From positions 1 to 64,000 of the forward strand of contig NZ_JBHTMP010000010.1 in the NCBI RefSeq assembly GCF_042679305.1: DNA of 64,000 bases, given 5' to 3'. Both the position numbers and the translations under genes were made by a program. Of this stretch, positions 22,817-31,627 are shown in pieces. The notes below the pieces were generated by a model. It searched no databases, was not told the DNA's origin, and saw nothing but the letters and a program-made list of their open reading frames with translations. This DNA comes from Micromonospora_H sonneratiae (lineage in GTDB: Bacteria; Actinomycetota; Actinomycetes; Mycobacteriales; Micromonosporaceae). The stretch's first letter is position 1; the number at the start of each line of letters is the position of its first letter.

Positions 22817-24610
22817 GTGGACCACACCTTTCAGGTCGACCTGCGTGGCGTTGTCGACCTGCTGAGCCATCACCTGTACGGAAGCCCCCGGGTCTACCTT
22901 CGCGAACTGCTACAGAATGCGGTCGACGCGATCACCGCCCGCCGGGCCACCGATCCCAAGGCCCCGGCGGTGGTGCGGATCCAGCCACCCTCGCTCACCG
23001 GCGACGGCACCCTACGCGTACACGACACCGGTATCGGGCTCACCGAGGCCCAGGTGCACGAGCTGCTGGCCACGATCGGTCGTAGCTCCAAACGCGACGA
23101 GCTGGGGTTCGCGCGGCACGAGTTCCTCGGTCAGTTCGGTATCGGGCTGCTTTCCTGTTTCCTGGTCGCCGACGAGATCCGGGTACAGACCCGGCATGCC
23201 GACGAACCGACCGTGTTGTGGACCGGTTACTCCGACGGCCGTTACGGCATCGAGTTGGCACCGGCCGGCAGCCAGCGGGCGGAGCCGGGCACGACGGTGA
23301 CCCTCGTACCGCGTCGGGACGCCGACCAATGGTTCGCGACGCCGACCGTGGTCGAGCTGGCCCGGCTGTTCGGGTCGCTGCTGCCGGTCTCGGTCCACGT
23401 CGGTGACACCGAGACGACGACCGGACCACCGCCGTGGGCAGCGCCCGCCGGGACCTCCGCCGCCGAGACGCGCGGCGCCCTCTTCCAGTACGCCCGGGAG
23501 ACGCTCGGCTTCACCCCGTTCGACGTGGTGCCCCTGTCGGTGCCGGAGGCCGGACTCACCGGCGCGGCGTTCGTGCTGCCGGTTCCGGTCAACCCGGCGG
23601 CCCGTACCGGGCACCGGGTCTACCTCAAGCACATGCTGCTCACCGAGGGGGCCGAAGGACTACTGCCGGACTGGGCGTTCTTCGCCCAGTGCGTGGTCGA
23701 CGCCAGCGAGCTGCGCCCGACCGCCAGTCGCGAGGCGCTGTACGAGGACAGCCTCCTGGAGAGCACCCGGGAGGCGCTCGGCGAGCAACTGCGGGGTTGG
23801 CTGGTCCGGCTGGCCAGCCAGGATCCGTACCGGCTCGGCGAGTTCCTCCAGGTGCACCACCTCGGCGTGAAGGCGCTGGCGCTGCACGACGACGAGATGC
23901 TCCGGTTGGTCGAGCAGTGGTGGCCGATGGAGACCAACACCGGGCAGATGACCCTCGCGGAGTTCCGGGAGCGGCACGGCGTCGTCCGTTACGCGGCGAC
24001 GATCGACGAGTTCCGGCAGTTGGCAGCGGTGGCAGCCGCCCAGGATCTGGCCGTGGTCAACGGTGGCTACACGTACGACACCGAGATCATCGAGCGGCTG
24101 CCGGGGGTGGACCGGTCGGCGCTCATCGAGCGGCTCGAACCGACCGATCTGACCACCCGGTTCGACAGTCTCGACCCGGCAGTCGACCTGGCTCTGCGGC
24201 CGTTCGTCAAGACCGCCCAGCGGACCCTGGACCGGCTCGGCTGCGAGGTGGTGGTACGGGCGTACGACCCGCCGTCGCTCTCCGCGCTCTACCTGGTCAG
24301 CCGGTCGGCGGCCTTCCACGACCAGCTCCAGTCGACCCGGGACCAGGCGGACGAGGTGTGGGCCGGGGTGCTCGACGCATTGGCCAACTCCGGTCCGCCG
24401 GAGCGTCCGCAGCTGGTGCTCAACCACCGCAACCCGCTGGTCCGACGGATCACCACGCTGGGCGACCCGGAGCTGGTCGGGCTCGCCGTGGAGGCCCTGT
24501 ACGGCCAGGCGCTGCTGCTCGGCTACCACCCGATCCGTCCGGCGGACGCCGCGCTGCTGAACAGTTCGTTCCTCGGCCTGCTGGGCCGGGCCGTCCCGGG
24601 ACAGGAGTGA
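22817..24610 (+). CDS. HSP90-family (HtpG-like) GHKL ATPase protein
   Basis: A 597-aa protein related to HtpG. The GHKL ATP site is intact: YLRELLQNAVDAI (Glu30, Asn34, Asp37), HDTGIGLT (Asp70) and the lid/G2 box FLGQFGIGLLSCFLVADEI. The middle domain includes YLKHMLLTEGAEGLLPDWAFF and VVDASELRPTASREALYED, matching the HSP90 region with the catalytic Arg. The C-terminal part is divergent from HtpG. It should act as an ATP-driven chaperone for particular clients. GTG 22817 follows GGAGAG. The stop is 4 bp before the TPR gene, so the two are translationally linked. Confidence 0.87.
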   Translation: MDHTFQVDLRGVVDLLSHHLYGSPRVYLRELLQNAVDAITARRATDPKAPAVVRIQPPSLTGDGTLRVHDTGIGLTEAQVHELLATIGRSSKRDELGFARHEFLGQFGIGLLSCFLVADEIRVQTRHADEPTVLWTGYSDGRYGIELAPAGSQRAEPGTTVTLVPRRDADQWFATPTVVELARLFGSLLPVSVHVGDTETTTGPPPWAAPAGTSAAETRGALFQYARETLGFTPFDVVPLSVPEAGLTGAAFVLPVPVNPAARTGHRVYLKHMLLTEGAEGLLPDWAFFAQCVVDASELRPTASREALYEDSLLESTREALGEQLRGWLVRLASQDPYRLGEFLQVHHLGVKALALHDDEMLRLVEQWWPMETNTGQMTLAEFRERHGVVRYAATIDEFRQLAAVAAAQDLAVVNGGYTYDTEIIERLPGVDRSALIERLEPTDLTTRFDSLDPAVDLALRPFVKTAQRTLDRLGCEVVVRAYDPPSLSALYLVSRSAAFHDQLQSTRDQADEVWAGVLDALANSGPPERPQLVLNHRNPLVRRITTLGDPELVGLAVEALYGQALLLGYHPIRPADAALLNSSFLGLLGRAVPGQE

Positions 24611-24614
24611 TCCG

Positions 24615-27527
24615 ATGACCACCAACAGTGAGGAGCTGTGGCGGCGGTTCAGCCAGGCCGCGAACATGCCGTACGGTGCCGGGCAGATCGCCGCGGTCGA
24701 ACAGCTGATCCGGCAGGCGGACGCCGCCGGTGACGCCCATCTGGCCTTCGCCACCCGGATGCTCGGCACGAACGCGTACGTCTACGGCGGTGAGCCGGTC
24801 AAGTCGTTCGTCACCTTCTCGTGGTGCCTCGCCGACTTCGACCGCAGCCCGCAACCGCATCACCAGCGGTACGCGCACAACCTGCTCTGGCACTTCAAGT
24901 ACATGGTCAACGCGCTGCTCAACTTCCCCGAGGTGCCGCTGGACCGGACGTACGCCGTGCTCGACGACATGGAGCGCCGGTACCGGGAGGGCGGGCACAG
25001 TCTGCAGGCGGTCTACAAGTACCGGCACCGGGTGGCCCGGCATCTGGGCGACGACGAGCAGGCCGAGGAGTGGTACCGGAAGTGGACCACCACGCCCCGT
25101 GACGACCTGTCCGACTGCGCCGGTTGCGACCCGTCCGCCCAGGCTCAGTATCTGGCGGCGAACGGACGGGACGAGGAGGCGGTCGCGCTGGCCGAACCGG
25201 TGCTGGCCGGTCGACTCTCCTGCACCGAGCAACCGCAGGGCATCCTCGTTTCGCTGCTGATGCCGTATCTGCGGACCGGTCGGCGGGACGCGGCCCGAGA
25301 CGCGCACCAGCGGGCGTACCGGGCGGTCCGGGGCAACCTGGCCGACCTGTGGGACATCGGGGACCATGTCCAGTTCTGTGGGCTCACCGGAAACGAGGCG
25401 CGCGGCCTGGAGATCGTCGAGCGGCATCTGGACTGGCTGGACCGGGCACCCTCGCCGGCTGCGGCGATGGCCTTCGCCTCCGGGGCGGCGCTGGTGCTCC
25501 GGAGGCTCGACGAGGCCGGCCACGGTGAGCTGACCGTCCACCGGCGGGCACACGCCGATCGGGCGGCCGGTGACGTCTCCGTCGCGGCCCTGGCTGCCGA
25601 GTTGGCCGGCACGGCCATCGACATCGCCGCCCGGTTCGACGCCCGCAACGGCACGTCCGCCCAGTCGGATCAGGTTCGTCAGCGGATGTCGGTGGAGCCG
25701 ATCGGCGAGCACCTGCCGCTGTCGGCCACCGCCCGCCGCCGGCCCGCCGCAACCGCGCCCGCCGAGGGTACGGCGTCGACGGCCGATCCGGCGGCGTCCG
25801 TCGAGGTCGTTCCGCCCTTCCCCGTACGGCCGGCGGAGCCGGTCGACGTGCCGGTCGGGGCCACCCCGGACCAGGTGCTGGCAGTGGCCGAGCAGCGGTG
25901 GCGGGCCGAGCGGGTCGAGGAAGTGGTGGCGGTGCTGCGAGTCTTCGACGAGCGGTTCGGTCAGCAGGAACTCGAGCCCCGGCTGGTTGCCTGGCGGGCC
26001 GAGTTCGGTGGGGTCGAGTGCGGCATCGCCGACGACCTGCCGGGTGCGATCGAGGCGAACCGGCTGGCGATCAGCTGCTACCAGTCGTTGCCGGATCCGG
26101 TCCGCGAGCACATCGTCACCGGCCGGCTCGGCGTGCTGCTCTGTCGGACCGGCGAGGCCGACGAGGGCGTACCACTGGTGGAGGCGGCAGCGGCCTATCT
26201 CGGCGAGTACGGCGATCCGGCCGAGCGGGCCAGTGCGTACGACCGGCTGGCGGTCGCCCTGCTGATGACGGAGCGGTGGGCGGAGGCGTTCGCCGCCGTC
26301 GAAGCGGCTGCCGGTGCCTCGGTCGGTGCCGACGATCCCTACCTCGACGCCCGGATCACCCTGCGGCGGGCAATCTCCCTCCAGGCGTTGGACCAGACCG
26401 AGGAGGCGGCCGAGTTCGCGATCCGGGCCCGCGACCAGTACCACGAGCTGGGCCTGCCTGAGCAGTACGCGGGGGCGTGCATCTGCTACGCGCAGTGCCT
26501 GGACGAACCGGCTGCCGCCGTAGCGGCGCTCACCGATGCGCTGCGGGTGCCGGCGGGTGACGCCGTGCTACCGGCCCGGACCGGTCGGGCCCGGGCACTG
26601 CTGGCCGCGGATCGTGCGTTGGAAGCCGTCGACGATTTCGTCGAGGCGGTGGCGATCTGTGCCGAGCAGGGCATCGCCGAAGGTGCGGCGTACCTGCGTT
26701 GGGAACTGGCCAACGCCTACCGGCAGGCCGGGCGGCCGTCGGACGCGGCGGAGGCTGCGGAGGAAGCCGTTGCCGAGCTGGACAAACTGGGGCATCAGGG
26801 TGATGCTGACCGGTGTCGGCACCTGCTGGCCAACATCTACATCGCGCTCGGTGAGGACGAGTTGGCGCTGACCCTGCTGGACCAGCTTGCCGACAATCTC
26901 GATGGACCAGACAACCTGGGCCCCCGGGCTCAGATGCTGGAGGAGGCCGGCGACCTGCTCTACCGCAAGGATCGCGACAATCTGGCTGCTCAGCGGTTTG
27001 CCGCAGCGGCCGGGGCCTACCAGCTCGCCGGGTTCGCCCTCGACGAGCTGCGGGCCCGTCGTCGCGAGGTGGACGCGCTGAACTGGGCCGGTGAGGCGGA
27101 TGCGGCGCTGGCTGCGGTCGAACGCGCCCAGCGGGCGGCGGCGACGCTGCCGGACGACCTGGCCGGTGAACCGGCAGCGGTATGGGAACGCGGAATGCTG
27201 GCCGCCACCGTGGCCCGGCTGCTGCTCGGACTCGACCGTTCCGAGGACGCGATGGGTCAGCTGGCCGGCGTGCCGGAGCAGCTCCGGGAGATCGAGGCGT
27301 TCGGGGAGGCGGCACAGGTCGAGTTGCTGACGGGCGAGGCACTGCTGCGACTGGACCGGCTGCCCGAGGCCGAACAGCTGCTGCGGCGCACGCTCGGCGG
27401 GCTGCCGACCGGTTCGGGGACCGTACGGCAGGCGGCGTGGTTGTTGTCACAGGCGCTCTCCGGGCTCGGGCGAACCGACGAGGCACAGGCGTTGCGCGAG
27501 GAGCACGACCTGGATATGGACGATTGA
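24615..27527 (+). CDS. large TPR-repeat protein partnered with HSP90
   Basis: A 970-aa soluble, acidic, helical protein. TPR-like pairs recur throughout, for example DAAGDAHLAFATRMLGTNAY, GEADEGVPLVEAAAAYLGEY, RPSDAAEAAEEAVAELDKLG and GEADAALAAVERAQRAAATL. An Ala/Pro/Thr-rich linker at about 370-415 separates an N-terminal block (with a CAGC motif, DCAGCDPSAQ) from the main repeat solenoid. No enzymatic motif is seen. In eukaryotes TPR proteins are HSP90 co-chaperones; here the tight operon suggests an analogous partnership, or that the TPR protein is the client scaffold (inference). Confidence 0.8.
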   Translation: MTTNSEELWRRFSQAANMPYGAGQIAAVEQLIRQADAAGDAHLAFATRMLGTNAYVYGGEPVKSFVTFSWCLADFDRSPQPHHQRYAHNLLWHFKYMVNALLNFPEVPLDRTYAVLDDMERRYREGGHSLQAVYKYRHRVARHLGDDEQAEEWYRKWTTTPRDDLSDCAGCDPSAQAQYLAANGRDEEAVALAEPVLAGRLSCTEQPQGILVSLLMPYLRTGRRDAARDAHQRAYRAVRGNLADLWDIGDHVQFCGLTGNEARGLEIVERHLDWLDRAPSPAAAMAFASGAALVLRRLDEAGHGELTVHRRAHADRAAGDVSVAALAAELAGTAIDIAARFDARNGTSAQSDQVRQRMSVEPIGEHLPLSATARRRPAATAPAEGTASTADPAASVEVVPPFPVRPAEPVDVPVGATPDQVLAVAEQRWRAERVEEVVAVLRVFDERFGQQELEPRLVAWRAEFGGVECGIADDLPGAIEANRLAISCYQSLPDPVREHIVTGRLGVLLCRTGEADEGVPLVEAAAAYLGEYGDPAERASAYDRLAVALLMTERWAEAFAAVEAAAGASVGADDPYLDARITLRRAISLQALDQTEEAAEFAIRARDQYHELGLPEQYAGACICYAQCLDEPAAAVAALTDALRVPAGDAVLPARTGRARALLAADRALEAVDDFVEAVAICAEQGIAEGAAYLRWELANAYRQAGRPSDAAEAAEEAVAELDKLGHQGDADRCRHLLANIYIALGEDELALTLLDQLADNLDGPDNLGPRAQMLEEAGDLLYRKDRDNLAAQRFAAAAGAYQLAGFALDELRARRREVDALNWAGEADAALAAVERAQRAAATLPDDLAGEPAAVWERGMLAATVARLLLGLDRSEDAMGQLAGVPEQLREIEAFGEAAQVELLTGEALLRLDRLPEAEQLLRRTLGGLPTGSGTVRQAAWLLSQALSGLGRTDEAQALREEHDLDMDD

Positions 27528-27587
27528 CGAGCGGAAAGGCGTAAACCGGCCGGCGTCGGCCGATCGATGGCTGACTAGGCTGGCCGG

Positions 27588-28214
27588 GTGACGGTGGAAC
27601 AGCAGGTGACAGGAGCGGTGGCTGAGGCGGTTCCCGCTGCCCCGCGGCGGCGGTCACGCCGCGACGAGATTCTGGAGATCGCGGTCGGTCTGTTCGCCGC
27701 GCGCGGTTATCACGGCGTCTCGATGGACGACATCGGTGCGGCGGCCGGGGTCACCGGCCCCGCCCTCTACCACCACTTCGCCGGTAAGGAGGCGATGCTG
27801 GTCGCCGCCCTCATTCCGGTGAGTGAGGAACTGCTGGCCGGGGGACGCAGCCGCGTGGCGGAGCGCCCCTCGGACCCGCGTGGAGCGTTGGAGTCGTTGA
27901 TCGACTTCCACGTCGAGTTCGCGTTGGCCAACCCGGCGGTCATCGCGCTGCATCTCAACGAGCTCGACCGGCTCCCCGAGGAACCCCGTCGGCAGATCCG
28001 TCGGCTGCAACGGCTCTACGTCGAGGAGTGGGTGTCCACGCTGACCGCCCTGCACGCCGGACTGTCGGCTGCCGAGGCGCGGGTGCTGGCCCACTCCGCC
28101 TTCGGTCTGATGAACTCCACCCCGTTCCTCGGTGGCGAGGTCGACCGGCAGCGGCGGGCCGCCCTGCTGCGGGCCGCGACCCTGGCCGCCCTGCTGGCGA
28201 ATCCGGACTCGTGA
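27588..28214 (+). CDS. TetR family regulator of the acyl-CoA cluster
   Basis: A 208-aa TetR protein with an HTH at about residues 25-70 (ILEIAVGLFAARGYHGVSMD, IGAAAGVTGPALYHHFAGKE). The C-terminal domain resembles regulators of fatty or branched-chain acyl-CoA catabolism in actinobacteria. It starts at GTG 27588 and lies 64 bp before the biotin carboxylase gene in the same direction, so it probably controls this cluster. The palindrome at 32727-32747 in front of the carboxyltransferase gene is a candidate binding site. Confidence 0.83.
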   Translation: MTVEQQVTGAVAEAVPAAPRRRSRRDEILEIAVGLFAARGYHGVSMDDIGAAAGVTGPALYHHFAGKEAMLVAALIPVSEELLAGGRSRVAERPSDPRGALESLIDFHVEFALANPAVIALHLNELDRLPEEPRRQIRRLQRLYVEEWVSTLTALHAGLSAAEARVLAHSAFGLMNSTPFLGGEVDRQRRAALLRAATLAALLANPDS

Positions 28215-28278
28215 TCGCGCCGCATCCGTGATGTTCTAGTGCGCGACAAGACATCCGGACACCCCGGGAGAGGTAGAC

Positions 28279-29646
28279 ATGATCGAGTCGTTGCTCATCG
28301 CGAATCGGGGCGAGATCGCCCGTCGGATCATCCGTACCGCCCGACGACTGGGGGTACGGGCGGTGGCGGTCTACTCGGAAGCGGACGAGGCGCTGCCCTT
28401 CGTCAAGGAGGCGGACGAGGCGATCTGCGTAGGCCCGGCCAACCCGGCGCAGAGCTACCGCAACACGGAGGCGATCCTCGCCGCGGCCAAGACCGCCGGT
28501 GTCCAGGCGATCCACCCCGGTTACGGCTTCCTGTCGGAGAACGCCGACTTCGCCCGTACGGTCGAGAGTAGTGGCCTGATCTGGGTCGGACCCGGAGCGG
28601 ATGCGATCACCGCGATGGGCGACAAGATCAACGCCCGTAACCTGATGGCGGCGGCCGGGGTGCCGGTGGCCCCCGGTACGACGGACCCGGCCGCCGACGT
28701 CGACGCGGCGGTGGCGGCAGCGGCCAGCATCGGCTATCCGGTGATGGTCAAGGCCGCCGCGGGTGGTGGCGGGATGGGCATGGGCGTGGCGGCCGACGAG
28801 ACCGCACTGCGCACCGAGTACGACAAGGTCCGCGCCTTCGCCGAGCGGATGTTCGGCGACGGCTCGGTGCTGATCGAACGCTACTTTCCCCGGGTACGCC
28901 ACGTCGAGGTGCAGATCCTCGGCCTGGCCGACGGTCGGGTGATCGCCCTCGGTGAGCGGGAGTGCTCGGTGCAGCGGCGCAACCAGAAGCTGGTGGAGGA
29001 GTCGCCCTCCCCGGCGGTCTCCCCGGAGCTGCGGGATCGGCTGCTGGCTGCGGCGGTACGTGCCGGTGAGGCGGTCGGCTACCGCAACGCCGGTACGGTC
29101 GAATGTCTGCTGGTCCCGCGTCAGCGGGACTTCGAGGGTGATGGTCCCGGGACCGAAGAGTTCTTCTTCCTGGAGATGAACACCCGGCTCCAGGTCGAGC
29201 ACCCGGTGACCGAACTGGTCTACGGCGTCGACCTGGTCGAGGAGCAGCTGCGGGTGGCGGCCGGTCTGGCCCCCAACTTCGATCCGGACGCGTTGACGGC
29301 GCATGGGCACGCGATCGAGTTGCGGATCAATGCCGAGGATCCGAAGCGGTTCCTGCCCGGCCCCGGGGCGGTCCGGTCCTGGGTGGAGCCCTCCGGCGAG
29401 GGCGTACGCGTCGACTCCGGCTACGCACCGGACACGACGGTGACCCCGTTCTACGACTCGCTGATGGCCAAGCTGATCGTGCACGGTGCCGACCGGGCGG
29501 AGGCCATCTCCCGGGCCCGGGCTGCGGTGGCCGGGTTCGAGGTCGTCGGCCCGAAGTGCAACCTGCTGTTCTTCGCCGAACTGCTGGACAACGCCGAGTT
29601 CCTCAGCGGCGACTACGACACCGGCATCGTGGGCCGGATGCGCTGA
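28279..29646 (+). CDS. biotin carboxylase subunit of an acyl-CoA carboxylase
   Basis: A 455-aa biotin carboxylase: ATP- and bicarbonate-dependent carboxylation of biotin on a carrier protein. Seen are the N-terminal LIANRGEIARRIIRTARRLG, YGFLSENADFA, the glycine-rich ATP-grasp loop KAAAGGGGMGMGV and the catalytic FLEMNTRLQVEHPVTEL. It ends after the C-terminal BC domain with no biotinyl (AMKM-type) domain, unlike mycobacterial AccA1/AccA3, so a separate carrier is needed; none was found in the window. Together with the carboxyltransferase, HMG-CoA lyase and acyl-CoA dehydrogenase it suggests 3-methylcrotonyl-CoA carboxylation in leucine breakdown. GAGAGG precedes the ATG. Confidence 0.9.
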   Translation: MIESLLIANRGEIARRIIRTARRLGVRAVAVYSEADEALPFVKEADEAICVGPANPAQSYRNTEAILAAAKTAGVQAIHPGYGFLSENADFARTVESSGLIWVGPGADAITAMGDKINARNLMAAAGVPVAPGTTDPAADVDAAVAAAASIGYPVMVKAAAGGGGMGMGVAADETALRTEYDKVRAFAERMFGDGSVLIERYFPRVRHVEVQILGLADGRVIALGERECSVQRRNQKLVEESPSPAVSPELRDRLLAAAVRAGEAVGYRNAGTVECLLVPRQRDFEGDGPGTEEFFFLEMNTRLQVEHPVTELVYGVDLVEEQLRVAAGLAPNFDPDALTAHGHAIELRINAEDPKRFLPGPGAVRSWVEPSGEGVRVDSGYAPDTTVTPFYDSLMAKLIVHGADRAEAISRARAAVAGFEVVGPKCNLLFFAELLDNAEFLSGDYDTGIVGRMR

Positions 29647-29695
29647 CCGCGCCGGCCACCCCTGGTCGGGACCGGTCGGGTGACGCCGAAGCGTG

Positions 29696-30889
29696 TCACC
29701 CGGCCGGGTCGTACCCGGCAACCGGTCGACGTAGCAGTGCGAAGAACCTACGCAGATCTGCGATGAACAGGTCGGGTTCCTCCATGGCGGCGAAGTGCCC
29801 GCCGCGATCGAACTCCGACCAGTGCACGATGTTGTTGTCGCGTTCGGCGAGCCGCCTCACCGGTGCGGCCACGTCGCCAGCGAAGACGGCGACGCCGGTG
29901 GGCACCGTCGACGAGGGCGGGTGCGGCGTACCGGTCGGGTGGGCCGCCTCGTAGTAGACGTTGGCCGAGGAGCCGCCGGCGGCCATGAGCCAGTAGAGCA
30001 TCACGTTCGTCAGGAGCAGGTCCCGGGGAATCGCGTCCTCCGGTGCGTCGGTCGAGTCGGTCCACTCCTTGAACTTCTCGATGATCCAGGCGAGCTGACC
30101 GACCGGTGAGTCGGTCAGGGCATAGGCCAGGGTCTGGGGCCGGGTCGACTGGATCCTGGCGTAGCCGGACATCTCCGGCTCGGCGCGGGTCAGTCGATCC
30201 AGCCGGGCCCGGTCCGCGTCGGTGAGGGCGGCGGCCTCGGCCGGGTCACCGGAGGGCAGGGTGAGCAGGGTGTTGAGGTGGATACCGGTGACGTGGCCGG
30301 CGTCGAGGACGGCGAGTTCCCGGGTGATCGCATGTCCCCAGTCGCCGCCCTGCGCGCCGTAGCGGTGGTAGCCGAGACGTCGCATGAGTTCGGCCCAGGC
30401 CCGGGCGATGCGTGGGACGTCCCAGCCCGGCTCGCGGATCGGTCCGGAGAGTCCGAACCCGGGTATGGAGGGTAGGACCAGGTGGAACGCGTCGGTCGGG
30501 TCGCCGCCGTACCGGCGTGGATCGGTGAGCGGTTCGATGATGTCGAGGAACTCCACGATCGAGCCCGGCCAGCCGTGCGTGACGATCAACGGCAGTGCGT
30601 CGGGTTCGGGGGACCGTACGTGGACGAAGTGGATTTCGACCCCGTCGATCGTGGTGGTGAACTGTGGGATCTGGTTGAGGCGTGCCTCGTGGGTGCGCCA
30701 GTCGTATTCGCTGCGCCAGTAGTCGACCAGTTCCTTGAGGTAGGACAGTGGCACCCCGCGCCGCCATGGGACGTCCGGCACCTCACCGGGCCATCTGGTG
30801 CTGTCGAGCCGTCGGTGCAGGTCGACCAGGTCGGCGTCGGGGATGTCGAGCCGGAACGGGCGGATCGTGGGGTCGGTGCGGGTGTCCAT
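29696..30889 (-). CDS. epoxide hydrolase family protein
   Basis: A 397-aa alpha/beta hydrolase with the long N-terminal epoxide-hydrolase extension (IRPFRLDIPDADLVDLHRRL ... SYLKELVDYWRSEYDWR). It has the HGWPGS oxyanion motif, the nucleophile Asp in QGGDWGH, and the C-terminal His in FDRGGHFAAMEEPDLF. It would open epoxides to diols (detoxification or secondary metabolism). The ATG at 30889 overlaps the stop of the small HTH gene by one base, indicating coupling. This leftward pair is inserted between catabolic genes that run rightward. Confidence 0.88.
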   Translation of the reverse strand: MDTRTDPTIRPFRLDIPDADLVDLHRRLDSTRWPGEVPDVPWRRGVPLSYLKELVDYWRSEYDWRTHEARLNQIPQFTTTIDGVEIHFVHVRSPEPDALPLIVTHGWPGSIVEFLDIIEPLTDPRRYGGDPTDAFHLVLPSIPGFGLSGPIREPGWDVPRIARAWAELMRRLGYHRYGAQGGDWGHAITRELAVLDAGHVTGIHLNTLLTLPSGDPAEAAALTDADRARLDRLTRAEPEMSGYARIQSTRPQTLAYALTDSPVGQLAWIIEKFKEWTDSTDAPEDAIPRDLLLTNVMLYWLMAAGGSSANVYYEAAHPTGTPHPPSSTVPTGVAVFAGDVAAPVRRLAERDNNIVHWSEFDRGGHFAAMEEPDLFIADLRRFFALLRRPVAGYDPAG

Positions 30890-31221
30890 CAGGCCTGCTC
30901 CTGGAGCCATCGGTTGTGGGTTTCCCAGGCGGACTGCTTGCTGGTGGCGAGAGCTGCGCCGATCTGCGTCCAGGAGGCGCCGGCCGCCCGGGCGGTGCGG
31001 ACCCCCAGTTGTCGGCCGTAGCTCGCCTTTCGCATGATCACTTCTCCGAGGGCGAGGAGTTCCAGCGCTTCACTCCGGCTCAGCGGTCGGGCCTCCGTCT
31101 CGCTGTCCGATGCCTCGTCGTCGGTAGGGGGTGCCAGCGCGTCCCGCATGCGGAGTTCGTCGTAGCGGGCGACGGCGGTGAGGAGGGTGAACCGCCGTTC
31201 CAACTCGTCGGGGGTCGTCAC
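30889..31221 (-). CDS. small helix-turn-helix protein
   Basis: A 110-aa protein. The C-terminal half has AAGASWTQIGAALATSKQSAWE, a clear helix-turn-helix of the kind found in small actinobacterial regulators; the N-terminal half is helical and acidic. It precedes and overlaps the epoxide hydrolase gene, so it is likely its local regulator. A perfect 12-bp palindrome, CTTGACGTCAAG (31247-31258), lies 26 bp upstream of the start and is a candidate operator. Confidence 0.68.
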   Translation of the reverse strand: MTTPDELERRFTLLTAVARYDELRMRDALAPPTDDEASDSETEARPLSRSEALELLALGEVIMRKASYGRQLGVRTARAAGASWTQIGAALATSKQSAWETHNRWLQEQA

Positions 31222-31246
31222 GCCGTCCAGCCTTGCGTCAGATCAC

Positions 31247-31258
31247 CTTGACGTCAAG
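31247..31258. promoter_or_regulatory. 12-bp palindrome, candidate operator
   Basis: CTTGACGTCAAG is perfectly self-complementary and lies just upstream of the small HTH gene starting at 31221. It may be its autoregulatory site, and the TTGACG within it may also serve as a -35 box. Confidence 0.4.
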
Positions 31259-31270
31259 TTGATCTGACGA

Positions 31271-31346
31271 CAGTGCGTTGACCTGACGACAGTGCGTTGA
31301 CCTGACGGCGGCGCGCTGACCTGACGGCGGCGCGCTGACCTGGCGG
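31271..31346. repeat. four 19-bp tandem repeats
   Basis: Units begin at 31271, 31290, 31309 and 31328, with consensus CRGYGCGYTGACCTGACGR. The first two and last two resemble each other most. They lie in the 406-bp gap between the divergent HTH gene and the HMG-CoA lyase gene. The rest of that gap (31350-31627) holds a 59-aa ORF at 31444-31623 with no recognisable features. Confidence 0.75.
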
Positions 31347-31627
31347 CGGTGACGGTTGCTGATGACAGCGCCTGCGGTAGTGATGCTTCGCATCGGTACT
31401 GGCCGACAGGCCCTTTGCTCTGCTTCCCTATAGGAGACGCCCGATGTCCGATTATCGGACAGTTGCTGTTTCCAGCCGGAAGCAGCGCAAAGGAAGGCAG
31501 ATCCCTGCCGCCCGGTCCGACTGGACCGGGCCCGAAAGGACCACGCCGGACAACGGCGATCCGAGGTACGTGAGCCGAGGCGACGGTGGACACGATCGAC
31601 CGGTCGATCTCACAGCGAGGTGAGGAC

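Noticed and set aside
24450..26444. 664-aa open frame on the minus strand
   Set aside because: It lies antisense to the HSP90 and TPR genes and is open only because of GC-rich third positions; the translation is low-complexity Arg/Gly/Pro/Asp without any family motif.
31444..31623. 59-aa ORF upstream of the HMG-CoA lyase gene, considered as a biotin carrier
   Set aside because: The sequence (MSDYRTVAVSSRKQRKGRQ...) has no AMKM or glycine-rich biotinyl motif and no clear RBS; coding status is doubtful.
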